Source: an uncultured Caryophanales bacterium (GTDB taxonomy: Bacteria; Bacillota_I; Bacilli_A; RF39; UBA660). Taken from it: 52,651 nucleotides of DNA. The translations under genes were made by a program, and so were the position numbers. The notes under the pieces are model-generated. The model searched no databases. It saw nothing but the letters and a program-made list of their open reading frames with translations, and was not told where the DNA came from. Positions 1 through 8,747 of this stretch are shown in pieces (position 1 is the stretch's first letter; the number at the start of each line of letters is the position of its first letter). The stretch lies in assembly GCA_947168625.1 (NCBI GenBank), contig CAMVMQ010000002.1, positions 1 to 52,651 on the forward strand, in the 5' to 3' direction.

Positions 1-20
1 TTTCATATTATAATAGTCCT

Positions 21-1154
21 TTATTTTTTTATGATTGGTTTCTTTTGATATTCTCTTCTAGTAATATTATATCCAGTTAGGAGTGAGTATATTTTAGATA
101 TACGAAGTTCTATATCAAGAGTTAATGATAGATTCTTTTGATAATTAGTAATAATGGGTATGTCTATTTCTTTTTTTATTTTGCTTATATAATCCCTTCC
201 TTTGGAATTAAATCCTAATAATCTTATGTAATCTATGCTAATAAGAGATGCTTCCTCTTTAGTAAAATTTGTTAAAATATGCAAAAGCATTCGAGATATT
301 TTGTTATAAGTATATCTTTTTGTTTTAATTTTAGTAATTAATTCATCATAAGATGAAACTGTATTTATTTCTTTTATCAAACGATTTTCGATGCCTTCAT
401 CAACTGTTTGATACTTATTTAGATTTTTATCTTCTACTAATATTTTATATTTAAGGTAATTGAAACTATTATTTATACCCGTTTTTAATAATATTGATGA
501 TTGATATGGAATATATGGCGAAATATCTTCTTCTTTCTTTAACATTTTTCGAATATGTGATGCTGAAGTTACATTATCTTTAATATCTTCTCCATGATAT
601 GATGTCTTTCTTTGGATATTTAATAATTCGATTGGTAAGGAATCAGCAATTATTTTTTTTATGTAAGATAATGCTAAAAGATCATTTGGTGTACTTATTT
701 CATGGCCTGTGAGGTCAATTAATGCCTTATTTAATGCAGTTGCATAGTTTAATCCGGTCTTTAGATATTTTTGAACAAGATGATTGTACTTATCATTATT
801 TATTTGGATTTCTGCTGATTTTTTTATTTTATCTATTGATTCTGATTCAGTACCAAAAACTAATGTATCTATTTTTAATTTTTCTAGAATAGTTATGGCA
901 CCGTCAGCGAAAATATCTGCTCCTTGTGTTGAATAGACAAATGGAAGTTCTATAGCTATATCTAATCCATTATCTAGGGCTATTTTTACCTTATCCCATT
1001 TATTTAATATGGAAATATCCCCTCTTTGAGTAAAAGAAGATGATATTACTCCAATGATAATACTATCTGGGTATTTTTTCCTTATTTCGTTTATTTGATA
1101 TAAATGACCATTATGAAATGGGTTATATTCTGCTATTAATCCTATTACGTGCAT
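21..1154 (-). CDS. tmcAL: tRNA(Met) cytidine acetate ligase TmcAL (YlbM family)
   Basis: The protein begins MHVIGLIAEYNPFHNGH, the nucleotidyltransferase HIGH-like signature of TmcAL. Family members activate acetate with ATP and acetylate C34 of elongator tRNA(Met) to ac4C. At 377 residues it is close to the usual ~400. The frame is open to 1214, but the conserved domain starts at the ATG at 1154, and a GGTGAT ribosome-binding site precedes it by a few bases, so I use that start. It is divergent from the next gene. It is the only gene left of dnaA that reads leftward, away from the origin region. Confidence 0.9.
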   Translation of the reverse strand: MHVIGLIAEYNPFHNGHLYQINEIRKKYPDSIIIGVISSSFTQRGDISILNKWDKVKIALDNGLDIAIELPFVYSTQGADIFADGAITILEKLKIDTLVFGTESESIDKIKKSAEIQINNDKYNHLVQKYLKTGLNYATALNKALIDLTGHEISTPNDLLALSYIKKIIADSLPIELLNIQRKTSYHGEDIKDNVTSASHIRKMLKKEEDISPYIPYQSSILLKTGINNSFNYLKYKILVEDKNLNKYQTVDEGIENRLIKEINTVSSYDELITKIKTKRYTYNKISRMLLHILTNFTKEEASLISIDYIRLLGFNSKGRDYISKIKKEIDIPIITNYQKNLSLTLDIELRISKIYSLLTGYNITRREYQKKPIIKK

Positions 1155-1250
1155 TATTATCACCGATAATATAATATCATATTTAGAGCTTTTTTGCATT
1201 GATTTTTTAAGCATTTTATATTATATTTAATATTGTATTAGGAAGTGTGT

Positions 1251-1862
1251 ATGGTAGTTAATAATAAATGGTATAAAGATTATATTGAAGGTGTTGATAT
1301 TAGTAGCACTAATTATTTAAATTTTACAAATGAAGAACTATTAAATTTTTATAGAACTAATTATTATGATATTTATGATGGAGGATTAGTTTCCTCTTAT
1401 GAAGATTCAATTGGATGGCTATCTCCGATTGGAATGTACTTTTTAAATTTTGAAAAAATGGTTGGAATGAAATATGTTTTAGGTATTGCTGATAATAGTA
1501 TTAATAAAAAAACTATTGTATCTGCTTTATGTTATATTGATGATTATATTCTATTTCCTGAACAAATTAAGTATTTGACATATTTATCTACGGTTGAGAC
1601 TAATTATTTTTTTAGAGGTATGGGTCTTCATAAGCAATTGATTGATAATTCATATCAATTTATACCTAAGGACCAAAATATTTTAGTCAGTGAACTATCT
1701 AAATTAGGAATAAAATATCATATCGATATTTTATTAGAAAAGATATATCGTAGTAATGGTTTTAAGATGGATATTAGGTCAGATACTGATTGTTTTAATG
1801 AAGAAAGTTATTTTAATTTTCTTAGAAAAAAGGGAATTGTAAGAGAAAGAACAAAGGATTGA
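1251..1862 (+). CDS. GNAT-like acetyltransferase family protein (hypothetical)
   Basis: This is a 203-residue soluble protein. The middle reads as a beta strand followed by RGMGLHKQLID, which resembles the acetyl-CoA-binding motif A (R/Q-x-x-G-x-G/A) of GNAT acyltransferases, and a later IYRSNGFKM segment looks like the GNAT C-terminal strand. The substrate is unknown. An in-frame GTG lies at 1245, but AGGAAG lies just upstream of the ATG at 1251, so that is the likelier start. The next gene's promoter overlaps its stop codon, so the two are probably separate transcription units. The fold assignment is by eye and is moderate at best. Confidence 0.5.
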   Translation: MVVNNKWYKDYIEGVDISSTNYLNFTNEELLNFYRTNYYDIYDGGLVSSYEDSIGWLSPIGMYFLNFEKMVGMKYVLGIADNSINKKTIVSALCYIDDYILFPEQIKYLTYLSTVETNYFFRGMGLHKQLIDNSYQFIPKDQNILVSELSKLGIKYHIDILLEKIYRSNGFKMDIRSDTDCFNEESYFNFLRKKGIVRERTKD

Positions 1863-1863
1863 T

Positions 1864-1892
1864 TTGATATTTTATTTTAATGATGATATAAT
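1864..1892 (+). promoter_or_regulatory. Sigma-A promoter for the LTA synthase-like gene
   Basis: TTGATA at 1864-1869 and TATAAT at 1887-1892 are separated by 17 bp. The -35 box abuts the stop codon of the GNAT-like gene. Confidence 0.75.
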
Positions 1893-1919
1893 ATAAATGT
1901 AGTTTGAGGTGAGTGAAGA

Positions 1920-3944
1920 TTGAAAAAAGGGTTGAATAAAATTAAAAAAAAATTTAAAAAAATTGAACTAAGAAAGATGAAGAAAGAGGTTAGTATATAT
2001 ATTAGAACAAATATTCTTACTATTACTTTCTTAATTGGAAATATAATTAACGGGATTGTGCTTAGATATTTTACTGTAAAAAACTATTTCAATATTAAAC
2101 CAATTCTTGGAGATTTAGTTATTCTATTATTAATCGTGGCTTTTTGTTATTTACTAAAGCCTAAGCATCAGTTTAAATATTATATTGTTTGGTCTTGTAT
2201 TCTTTCTTTTATATGTATTGCAAACTGTGTTTATTATTCTAATTATCTATCATTTATATCTATTTCTTTACTTAAAACTTCTTCTCAACTAAGTGGATAT
2301 ACGGACGCCGTTACTAATATTTTAGAAGTTAAGGATTTTATTTTTTTAATATCAATTATTGTTCTTATTATTGTTCATAAAAAATTAAAGAAAAAAAAAT
2401 ATTATGAAAAAGTTAAAGAAATTGAAGTTGGCAAAATTCGTATATTTATTACATCGTGTCTTATTTTGTTTTTTGGATTAATTTTTTTATCTACTCTTAC
2501 AGGTAAAGATATAAGCAGGCTTAACAAACAATGGGATAGAAGATTTACTGTTATGGAATTTGGTGTATTTACTTATCAAGTAAATGATTTGGTGGCTACA
2601 ATAAGAACTAATATTACTAGTTTATCTAATTCTGATGAGGCATATAATGAATTTTTAAACTATTTTGAGGATAGAAAAGAAGAAAATTTAAAAACTAATA
2701 AATATACAAATATTTTTCAAGGAAAGAATGTGCTTGTTATTCATGCTGAGAGTTTTCAAGGTTTTACAATGAATCTTAAATTTAATGACCTAGAGCTTAC
2801 TCCTAATATGAATAAACTTGCTAAAGAAGGTTTATATTTTTCAAACTTTTACACAGAAGAAAGTATTGGTAATAGTAGTGATTCAGAGTTTAGTATTTTA
2901 ACTTCCCTTTTACCTGCATCTTCTGGTACTGTTTTTGTTAATTATTTTGATAGAAGTTATGTTTCAATAACTGATTTACTTCGTCAAAATGGCTATTATA
3001 CATTCAGTATGCATGGTAATGTAGCAAGTGCTTGGAATAGAAGAAATGCTTATAATTATCTTGGATATGATAAATTTTATGCTTATAAAGATTCTTATGA
3101 TATTGATGAGGTATTAGGCCTTGGATTATCTGATAAATCTTTCTTTAGACAATCTTCTGATATTATAAAGGAAATCGCAGAAAATAATGGCCATTATTAT
3201 GGAACTTTAATTATGCTTACTAATCATACACCTTTTAATTCTTTAATAGATACTGAATACTACGATGACTATCTTGTTGATATTAAAGGGGAATCAGAAA
3301 ATATTCCTTATCTAGAAGGAACAAAAATTGGTAACTTTTTAAAGTGCGTAAATTATGCAGATAGCGCTATTGGAGAATTTATAAATGAATTAGATGAAAG
3401 AGGATTACTTGATAATACGGTTATTGTTATTTATGGTGATCATGATAGTAAGATTAAAAAAAGTGAATTTGAAAAACTTTATTATAATGAGTATATTAAC
3501 GATGTTTCTATTGATGAAAGTAAAAAAATATCTGTTGTTGATAATTTTACATATGAGATAAATAGAAAAGTACCATTTATTATATGGACTAAGGATATGG
3601 CTGGTACTGAATATAATGAAGAGATTACTAAGGTAATGGGTATTATTGATGTTATGCCTACTTTAGGTAATATGCTTGGTGTAAGAAATGATTTTGCACT
3701 TGGGCATGATATATTTAATATTGATGAAAATATTGTTGTTTTTCCTGATGGTAGTTTTATTACTGATAAAGTCTACTACGATGGTTCTTCAGAAGAATAT
3801 AGACAGCTTGAAATTAATTCTGGAGTTAGCTTAGAATATTTAAAAAATAATTCAGATTATGCTAATAAAATATTATCAATATCAAGTAATATAATCACTC
3901 ATGATTTTATAAAAAAATATTTTAAAGAAAAAAATTTAAATTAA
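1920..3944 (+). CDS. Lipoteichoic acid synthase-like phosphoglycerol transferase (LtaS family)
   Basis: This is a 674-residue membrane enzyme. About five hydrophobic helices lie in residues 30-195, followed by a large extracellular sulfatase-fold domain. LtaS enzymes move glycerol-phosphate from phosphatidylglycerol onto a growing lipoteichoic acid chain. Visible active-site elements are IHAESFQGF (E277), GNSSDSEF (S319-D321) and YGDHDSK (D507, H508). In staphylococcal LtaS the nucleophile is the Thr of GKTSD, and here the aligned residue is Ser319. The start is TTG at 1920, seven bases after GAGGTGA; no better start exists. A hairpin terminator follows. It could be a different polymer-specific phosphoglycerol transferase in the same family. 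Confidence 0.85.
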   Translation: MKKGLNKIKKKFKKIELRKMKKEVSIYIRTNILTITFLIGNIINGIVLRYFTVKNYFNIKPILGDLVILLLIVAFCYLLKPKHQFKYYIVWSCILSFICIANCVYYSNYLSFISISLLKTSSQLSGYTDAVTNILEVKDFIFLISIIVLIIVHKKLKKKKYYEKVKEIEVGKIRIFITSCLILFFGLIFLSTLTGKDISRLNKQWDRRFTVMEFGVFTYQVNDLVATIRTNITSLSNSDEAYNEFLNYFEDRKEENLKTNKYTNIFQGKNVLVIHAESFQGFTMNLKFNDLELTPNMNKLAKEGLYFSNFYTEESIGNSSDSEFSILTSLLPASSGTVFVNYFDRSYVSITDLLRQNGYYTFSMHGNVASAWNRRNAYNYLGYDKFYAYKDSYDIDEVLGLGLSDKSFFRQSSDIIKEIAENNGHYYGTLIMLTNHTPFNSLIDTEYYDDYLVDIKGESENIPYLEGTKIGNFLKCVNYADSAIGEFINELDERGLLDNTVIVIYGDHDSKIKKSEFEKLYYNEYINDVSIDESKKISVVDNFTYEINRKVPFIIWTKDMAGTEYNEEITKVMGIIDVMPTLGNMLGVRNDFALGHDIFNIDENIVVFPDGSFITDKVYYDGSSEEYRQLEINSGVSLEYLKNNSDYANKILSISSNIITHDFIKKYFKEKNLN

Positions 3945-3971
3945 ATGCCACTTTTTGTGGTATTTTTTTTA
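3943..3971 (+). terminator. Rho-independent terminator after the LTA synthase-like gene
   Basis: The stem AAATGCCAC / GTGGTATTT, with one G-T pair and a TTTTT loop, runs into eight T residues. Confidence 0.8.
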
Positions 3972-4012
3972 ATTATTTGCTATAATTTATTTAGAATAGG
4001 AGTAGGGTTATT

Positions 4013-5773
4013 ATGTTTAAGGAGATTATTACAATAAGCAAGACTTATGCTATATGTAAAATTGATAATGTTATTAATGATGACTTACTTAATTTGAATG
4101 TTGTTTTTGAAGAAAATAACAAGAAAATTCTAGGTGAGATTGAGGAAATTATTTCTGATGAAGTTAAAATTACTTTTTTGGGAGAATTTCTTGAAGGAAA
4201 ATATTATGATGGTATTATTAGAAAACCAAGTACTAATTCAAAAATTAGAATTATTAATAATGAAGAATTAGCAGAATTAACAAACTATAATGATCCTATG
4301 GCAATGATACTTGGACTTTCTCCTTTGTATAATAATAGTCCTATTAAAATTAATATTAATGATATGTGGAGTAATCATATTGCGATTTTCGGAAATACTG
4401 GTTCTGGTAAGACATATGGTGTAGCTAGATTAATTCAAAATTTATTTAATATGAAAAATTTTATTCCTTTTAATAGTGTATTTTTTATTTTTAATAATAC
4501 TAATGAGTATGATAATGCATTTAAAGATATCGGAAACTATAATTTTAATTTTCATTATAAAATGTATACTAGTAATCTGGATAATGAAGCAAATATTTTG
4601 AAATTACCTCTATGGCTTTTATCAGTTGATGATTATGCTAATATTCTTGATATTACTGAGTATTCTCAAATTATGATTATTGAAAAAATGCTTATTTATG
4701 TATCTTTATTTTCAAGAAATGATGAAGAATCTAATAAATATAAAAATCATCTTATTGCAAAGGCTATTATATCCGTTATGTATTCAAATCAGGTTTCTGC
4801 AAGAATTCGAGACCAAATTTTCTCAATACTTACTTCTTGTCATACGAAGGAATTAAACTTAGATGTTGAGGTTGAAGGTGTTGGATATACTAGGGAATTT
4901 AGAAAATGCTTTGATATTGATAGTCAAGGACAATTTGTAGAAAGAGTTCTAATTACTGATTACATAAAGAGGTTTGTGTTAGAAAATTCTAATTTGAATG
5001 AAGAATATGTACCTACTTATTTTACTATTGATGATTTAGAAGTAGCTCTTAATTTTACTTTAATTAGTGAAGGACTTCTTTTAAATGAAAAATCTTATAA
5101 TGAGGCTTTAGCCTTAAAGGTTAAACTTCATATGATTGCTAATTCTTCTCTCCGCTCTTATTTCGATGTTAATAATTATTTTACTATAAATGAATACGTT
5201 TCTAATTTAATACTTGTTGATAACAATAAAAGAGCGCAGATTATAAATTTTGTGCTTGAGGGTATTGATGATAGATTTAGCAAGGCCATAGTTAAAGTTT
5301 TCAGTAGACTTTTGTTTAATTTTATTAAAGACCTACCTAATAGAGGTTCTATGCCTATACATATAATGCTTGAAGAGGCACATAGATATGTTCAAAAGGA
5401 TAAAGATAATGATATTCTTGGTTATAATATATTTGAAAGAATAGCTAAGGAAGGAAGAAAATTTGGTGTAATAATGGATTTAATTACCCAGAGACCAACA
5501 GAACTATCAGAAAATGTATTATCTCAGTGTAGTAACTTTCTTATTTTTAAGATTAACCATCCTAGTGATTTAGAATACATTGAGAAGATGGTTCCTAATG
5601 TTAGTTCAGATGTTATTGAAAAACAGAAATCTCTTCAATCAGGTACTTGTGTAGCTTTTGGAAAAATGATGAAAATACCTATGATTGTAAAAATGCAAAT
5701 ACCAAACCCTACTCCTTCTTCATCAAATGCCCAAATATTTGAAAAGTGGATGGTTCAGTGGAAAAATAGTTAG
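4013..5773 (+). CDS. HerA-like DNA-translocating ATPase (DUF87/HerA-FtsK superfamily)
   Basis: The order is an N-terminal beta-barrel-like region (about 1-90, HerA-barrel position), Walker A GNTGSGKT (127-134), an acidic Walker B ending MLEEAHRY (E454, E455), and a C-terminal stretch AKEGRKFGVIMDLITQRP with arginine-finger-like residues typical of HerA. HerA proteins form hexamers that pump DNA, often with the nuclease NurA in end resection, or with other effectors in defence systems. No NurA, SIR2 or other nuclease gene adjoins it. It sits alone between two terminators, immediately upstream of dnaA. The ATG at 4013 follows AGGAGTAGGG. The ATPase class is clear; the role is not. Confidence 0.8.
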   Translation: MFKEIITISKTYAICKIDNVINDDLLNLNVVFEENNKKILGEIEEIISDEVKITFLGEFLEGKYYDGIIRKPSTNSKIRIINNEELAELTNYNDPMAMILGLSPLYNNSPIKININDMWSNHIAIFGNTGSGKTYGVARLIQNLFNMKNFIPFNSVFFIFNNTNEYDNAFKDIGNYNFNFHYKMYTSNLDNEANILKLPLWLLSVDDYANILDITEYSQIMIIEKMLIYVSLFSRNDEESNKYKNHLIAKAIISVMYSNQVSARIRDQIFSILTSCHTKELNLDVEVEGVGYTREFRKCFDIDSQGQFVERVLITDYIKRFVLENSNLNEEYVPTYFTIDDLEVALNFTLISEGLLLNEKSYNEALALKVKLHMIANSSLRSYFDVNNYFTINEYVSNLILVDNNKRAQIINFVLEGIDDRFSKAIVKVFSRLLFNFIKDLPNRGSMPIHIMLEEAHRYVQKDKDNDILGYNIFERIAKEGRKFGVIMDLITQRPTELSENVLSQCSNFLIFKINHPSDLEYIEKMVPNVSSDVIEKQKSLQSGTCVAFGKMMKIPMIVKMQIPNPTPSSSNAQIFEKWMVQWKNS

Positions 5774-5803
5774 AAAAAAGCCTTATAAAAATGGCTTTTT
5801 TAT
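5774..5803 (+). terminator. Terminator after the HerA-like gene
   Basis: AAAAAAGCC and GGCTTTTTT pair around a ~10-base A+T-rich loop. Confidence 0.85.
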
Positions 5804-6038
5804 TATTTATCAACTTTATCAACATGGCTGTGGAAAAAAATAATAAACAACTGTTGAAAGAAAAAAAAACTAATATGTTGATATGTCGGACAATTGCTTA
5901 TAATATAATGATTTAAATTGTTGATATATTGTTGATAAATTGTTAAAATACTTGTTTATAAAAAAATAGTACTGGACAAATTAATTTTTTGCGATATAAT
6001 AAAGTTAAATGAAATCTTGAGGTAGGGAGGTTTTGCTC
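5804..6038 (+). promoter_or_regulatory. Candidate oriC segment 1: DnaA-box cluster and dnaA leader
   Basis: Nine-base DnaA-box-like words differ from TTATCCACA mainly by A at position 6. TTATCAACT is at 5807, TTATCAACA at 5816, TGTGGAAAA at 5829 (reverse), TGTTGATAT at 5919 and TGTTGATAA at 5930. The flanks are extremely A+T-rich and could serve as the unwinding element. Together with the cluster after dnaA this resembles the bipartite origins of Bacillus. The boxes are read by eye and the origin function is inferred. Confidence 0.7.
5973..6000 (+). promoter_or_regulatory. dnaA promoter
   Basis: TGGACA at 5973-5978 and TATAAT at 5995-6000 are 16 bp apart, about 38 bp before the dnaA start and downstream of the DnaA boxes, which fits DnaA autoregulation. 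Confidence 0.7.
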
Positions 6039-7400
6039 ATGAATACAGAAGTTCTTTGGAATAATTTTCTTGATAAAATAAAAGAACGCATATCCCCTTT
6101 ATCTTATGATACATGGTTTAAAGATACTAAGCTACATAGTATTGATAATGGATTAGCTACTATAATAGTTCCTATGGGACTTCATAAAAAGCATTTGGAA
6201 GAAAACTATTTAGACGACATTGAGGAAGTATTTAATGCAATTACGGGTACTAATTTTTCTTTCACTTTCAAATTAGAAAATGAACTGGATAATAAAGAAG
6301 CGTGTAATATTGATAATTTGTCAACAGAAACTGTTGGTGTACCTTTTCAAAGTAGTGTTTTAGCAAATCTGAATGATAAATATACTTTTGATAATTTTAT
6401 GGTTGGTGACTCTAATAGATTTGCCTTTACTGCTGCTAGAGCGGTAGCAGAAAAACCTGGTAAAGCATATAATCCACTATTTTTATATGGTAATAGTGGT
6501 CTTGGTAAAACACATTTAATGCATGCCATTGGAAATTATATAATAGAAAATTCCAATAAAAAAGTTTTATATGTATCCAGTGAACAATTTGTTAATGATT
6601 ATATTTATGCAGTTAGAAATAATGAGAAAAATAATTTTGAAAAAATTGATTTATTTAAGAGTAAATATCGTAATGTTGATGTTTTGATTATTGATGATAT
6701 TCAATTTTTAGGTTCTGCTACTAAAGGTCAAGAAGAATTTTTTCATACATTTAATGAATTACATGACTCTAATAAACAAATAATTATAGCTTCAGACAGA
6801 TCTGTTGATGATTTAAAGATGCTAGAAGATAGACTTAGAACCCGATTTAATTGGGGACTTACGGCCAATATAACTCCTCCAGATTTCGAGCTGAGGGTTA
6901 GTATTATTAAAAAGAAAATATCACATCAGGAATCTGCTAAAGATATTCCTATTGAAGTTATTGAATACATCGCTAATATTAATGATTCTGATGTAAGACA
7001 ACTTGAGGGAGCTATTACCAGGGTATTTGCTTATGCACTTATGATGAATAAGGGAATTGTTACTCTAGATATTGCTGTGGAAGCTTTAAAAGATCGAGTG
7101 AGTGAGAAGAGTGTCTTTAAGAATGATGTTCATCGAATACAAAGAATTGTTTGTGAATATTTTAAAATTGACATAGAAGAATTAAAGGGAAAAAAGAAAA
7201 GTAAAGATGTCAACTATCCTAGACAAATTGCTATATATTTGTGTAGAGAATTAACAAATGAATCTTTTCCTAAAATGGGGACCTATTTTGGTGGGAGAGA
7301 TCATTCTACAATTATTAGTGCTTACCAAAAAATTAAGAAAGATTTAAAGACTAATAATCAACTACAAACAGTTATCTCAGAATTAAAAAATAGAATATAG
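6039..7400 (+). CDS. dnaA: Chromosomal replication initiator protein DnaA
   Basis: This is a 453-residue AAA+ ATPase that binds DnaA boxes and opens the origin. Domain I is at the N-terminus, followed by a short linker. Domain III carries Walker A GNSGLGKT (151-158), Walker B VLIIDDIQF, and DRLRTRFNWGL with sensor/arginine-finger residues. Domain IV has the DNA-binding signature FGGRDHSTII near the C-terminus. The frame is open from 6033, but the TTG there is only two bases from the GGGAGG ribosome-binding site; the ATG at 6039 is correctly spaced. rpmH, its usual divergent neighbour, is absent. Confidence 0.98.
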   Translation: MNTEVLWNNFLDKIKERISPLSYDTWFKDTKLHSIDNGLATIIVPMGLHKKHLEENYLDDIEEVFNAITGTNFSFTFKLENELDNKEACNIDNLSTETVGVPFQSSVLANLNDKYTFDNFMVGDSNRFAFTAARAVAEKPGKAYNPLFLYGNSGLGKTHLMHAIGNYIIENSNKKVLYVSSEQFVNDYIYAVRNNEKNNFEKIDLFKSKYRNVDVLIIDDIQFLGSATKGQEEFFHTFNELHDSNKQIIIASDRSVDDLKMLEDRLRTRFNWGLTANITPPDFELRVSIIKKKISHQESAKDIPIEVIEYIANINDSDVRQLEGAITRVFAYALMMNKGIVTLDIAVEALKDRVSEKSVFKNDVHRIQRIVCEYFKIDIEELKGKKKSKDVNYPRQIAIYLCRELTNESFPKMGTYFGGRDHSTIISAYQKIKKDLKTNNQLQTVISELKNRI

Positions 7401-7500
7401 TGGATAAAAATGTAAATATCCACAGGTGTTGTTGATAAAAAAATGGTGTAAAATAAGACTTTACTTAAGATTTACACACTATCAACAGTATAATAATAAT
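7401..7500 (+). promoter_or_regulatory. Candidate oriC segment 2: DnaA boxes between dnaA and dnaN
   Basis: ATATCCACA at 7416, TGTTGATAA at 7430 and CTATCAACA at 7479 lie in A+T-rich spacer. A TATAAT at 7489, which probably drives dnaN, adjoins the last box, so DnaA could repress dnaN. No well-spaced -35 box was found. Confidence 0.6.
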
Positions 7501-7528
7501 AATTAATAAAAAAGGAAGGATGATAAAA

Positions 7529-8644
7529 ATGAAATTTATTGTAAAGAAAGAAATATTATTAGAAAGTTTAACTAATACATCAAAAGCAATTTCTACGAGG
7601 AATTTAATACCAATTCTAACTGGTATTAAATTTGATTTAAAAAAAGATGGACTATATTTATATGCTAGTGATACTGATGTATCAATAAGAACATATATAC
7701 CTACGGAAAAGCTTACTAGTTTTGATGAAGAGGGTAGTGTTGTAATTGGTGGTAAGTATATTGTTGAAATAATCAGAAAATTACCGGATGTTGACATTAC
7801 GATAGAAGTAATAGATGGGTATAAAATGATAGTTAGTACAAGTAATACAGAATTTGTTTTAAATGGTATTGACCCTAATGAATTTCCTAATTTGGATTTA
7901 GATGAAACTAAAGAACCTATTCTTATAAATGTTGGCTTGTTCAAGGAAATAATTAATCAGACTGTTTTTGCAATTTCGCAAAATGAAACTAGACCATTAC
8001 TTACTGGTGTTAGCTTTAATTTTAATGATAATAAGCTTGAAGTAATAGCTACAGATTCTTATAGGCTTGCTCAAAAAGTTGTAGATATTGATCATAATAT
8101 TGATAATGAAGTAAATTTAGTTATCCCAGGTAAGAATTTAATAGAACTAATTAAAATGCTTGATGATGAAAATGAAAATGTTGAATTACATTTATTTAAT
8201 AATAAAGTATTATTTAAATATAAAAGTTTGGTCTTTTTAACAAGACTATTAAGTGGTACTTATCCGACAAGTTCAAATGTTATACCTAGTGAATTTGATA
8301 TAGAATTTGAGTGTTCTTTTATGGATTTATATAGTATGATTGATAGGGCTTCTCTTTTGACTTCTGATAGAGAAAAAAATACTATTAATCTATCACTTGC
8401 AAAAAAGGAACTTATTATATCTTCTAATTCTCCTGAAATCGGTAAAGTTGAGGAGAAAATGAGTATAGATTATGATAAAGAAATAAATATTTCATTTAGT
8501 TCAAAATTTATGTTAGAGGCTATTAAAAGCTTTAATAAGGATAAAATAATGCTTTGTATGAATAATGATATTTCTCCTATTATTATTCGAAATAAAGAAG
8601 ATAATACGCTTACTCAATTAGTACTTCCAATAAAAACTAATTAA
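7529..8644 (+). CDS. dnaN: DNA polymerase III sliding clamp (beta subunit)
   Basis: This 371-residue protein has the three repeated clamp domains (MKFIVKKEILLESL..., a central domain, and a C-terminal end LTQLVLPIK). It forms the ring that tethers polymerase III, and is a docking site for repair and replication-control proteins. An ATG at 7520 touches the AAGGAAGG ribosome-binding site, so the ATG at 7529, which matches the usual family N-terminus, is chosen. A hairpin terminator follows, so the next gene is transcribed separately. Confidence 0.97.
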   Translation: MKFIVKKEILLESLTNTSKAISTRNLIPILTGIKFDLKKDGLYLYASDTDVSIRTYIPTEKLTSFDEEGSVVIGGKYIVEIIRKLPDVDITIEVIDGYKMIVSTSNTEFVLNGIDPNEFPNLDLDETKEPILINVGLFKEIINQTVFAISQNETRPLLTGVSFNFNDNKLEVIATDSYRLAQKVVDIDHNIDNEVNLVIPGKNLIELIKMLDDENENVELHLFNNKVLFKYKSLVFLTRLLSGTYPTSSNVIPSEFDIEFECSFMDLYSMIDRASLLTSDREKNTINLSLAKKELIISSNSPEIGKVEEKMSIDYDKEINISFSSKFMLEAIKSFNKDKIMLCMNNDISPIIIRNKEDNTLTQLVLPIKTN

Positions 8645-8646
8645 TT

Positions 8647-8673
8647 AAAAGACTGCAAAATGCAGTTTTTTCT
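8647..8673 (+). terminator. dnaN terminator
   Basis: ACTGCA-AAA-TGCAGT is followed by a T run. Confidence 0.75.
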
Positions 8674-8678
8674 TTTAT

Positions 8679-8708
8679 TTCGACAAAATTCGACATTTTT
8701 TGACATTA
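8679..8708 (+). promoter_or_regulatory. Three in-phase 10-bp direct repeats upstream of the comK homologue
   Basis: TTCGACAAAA, TTCGACATTT and TTTGACATTA follow one another without gaps, 40-70 bp ahead of the start codon. The exact 10-bp period puts each core on the same face of the helix, as expected for a cooperatively bound operator. The last repeat also contains a TTGACA -35-like word. Function is inferred. Confidence 0.45.
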
Positions 8709-8747
8709 TTTTGTGGTTTAATAGCTGTCAAGAAAGGGGGGAGGTAA

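Noticed and set aside
7465..7944. 159-codon minus-strand open frame over dnaN
   Set aside because: It lies opposite the conserved dnaN coding sequence, has no ribosome-binding site and its composition is that of an antisense shadow.
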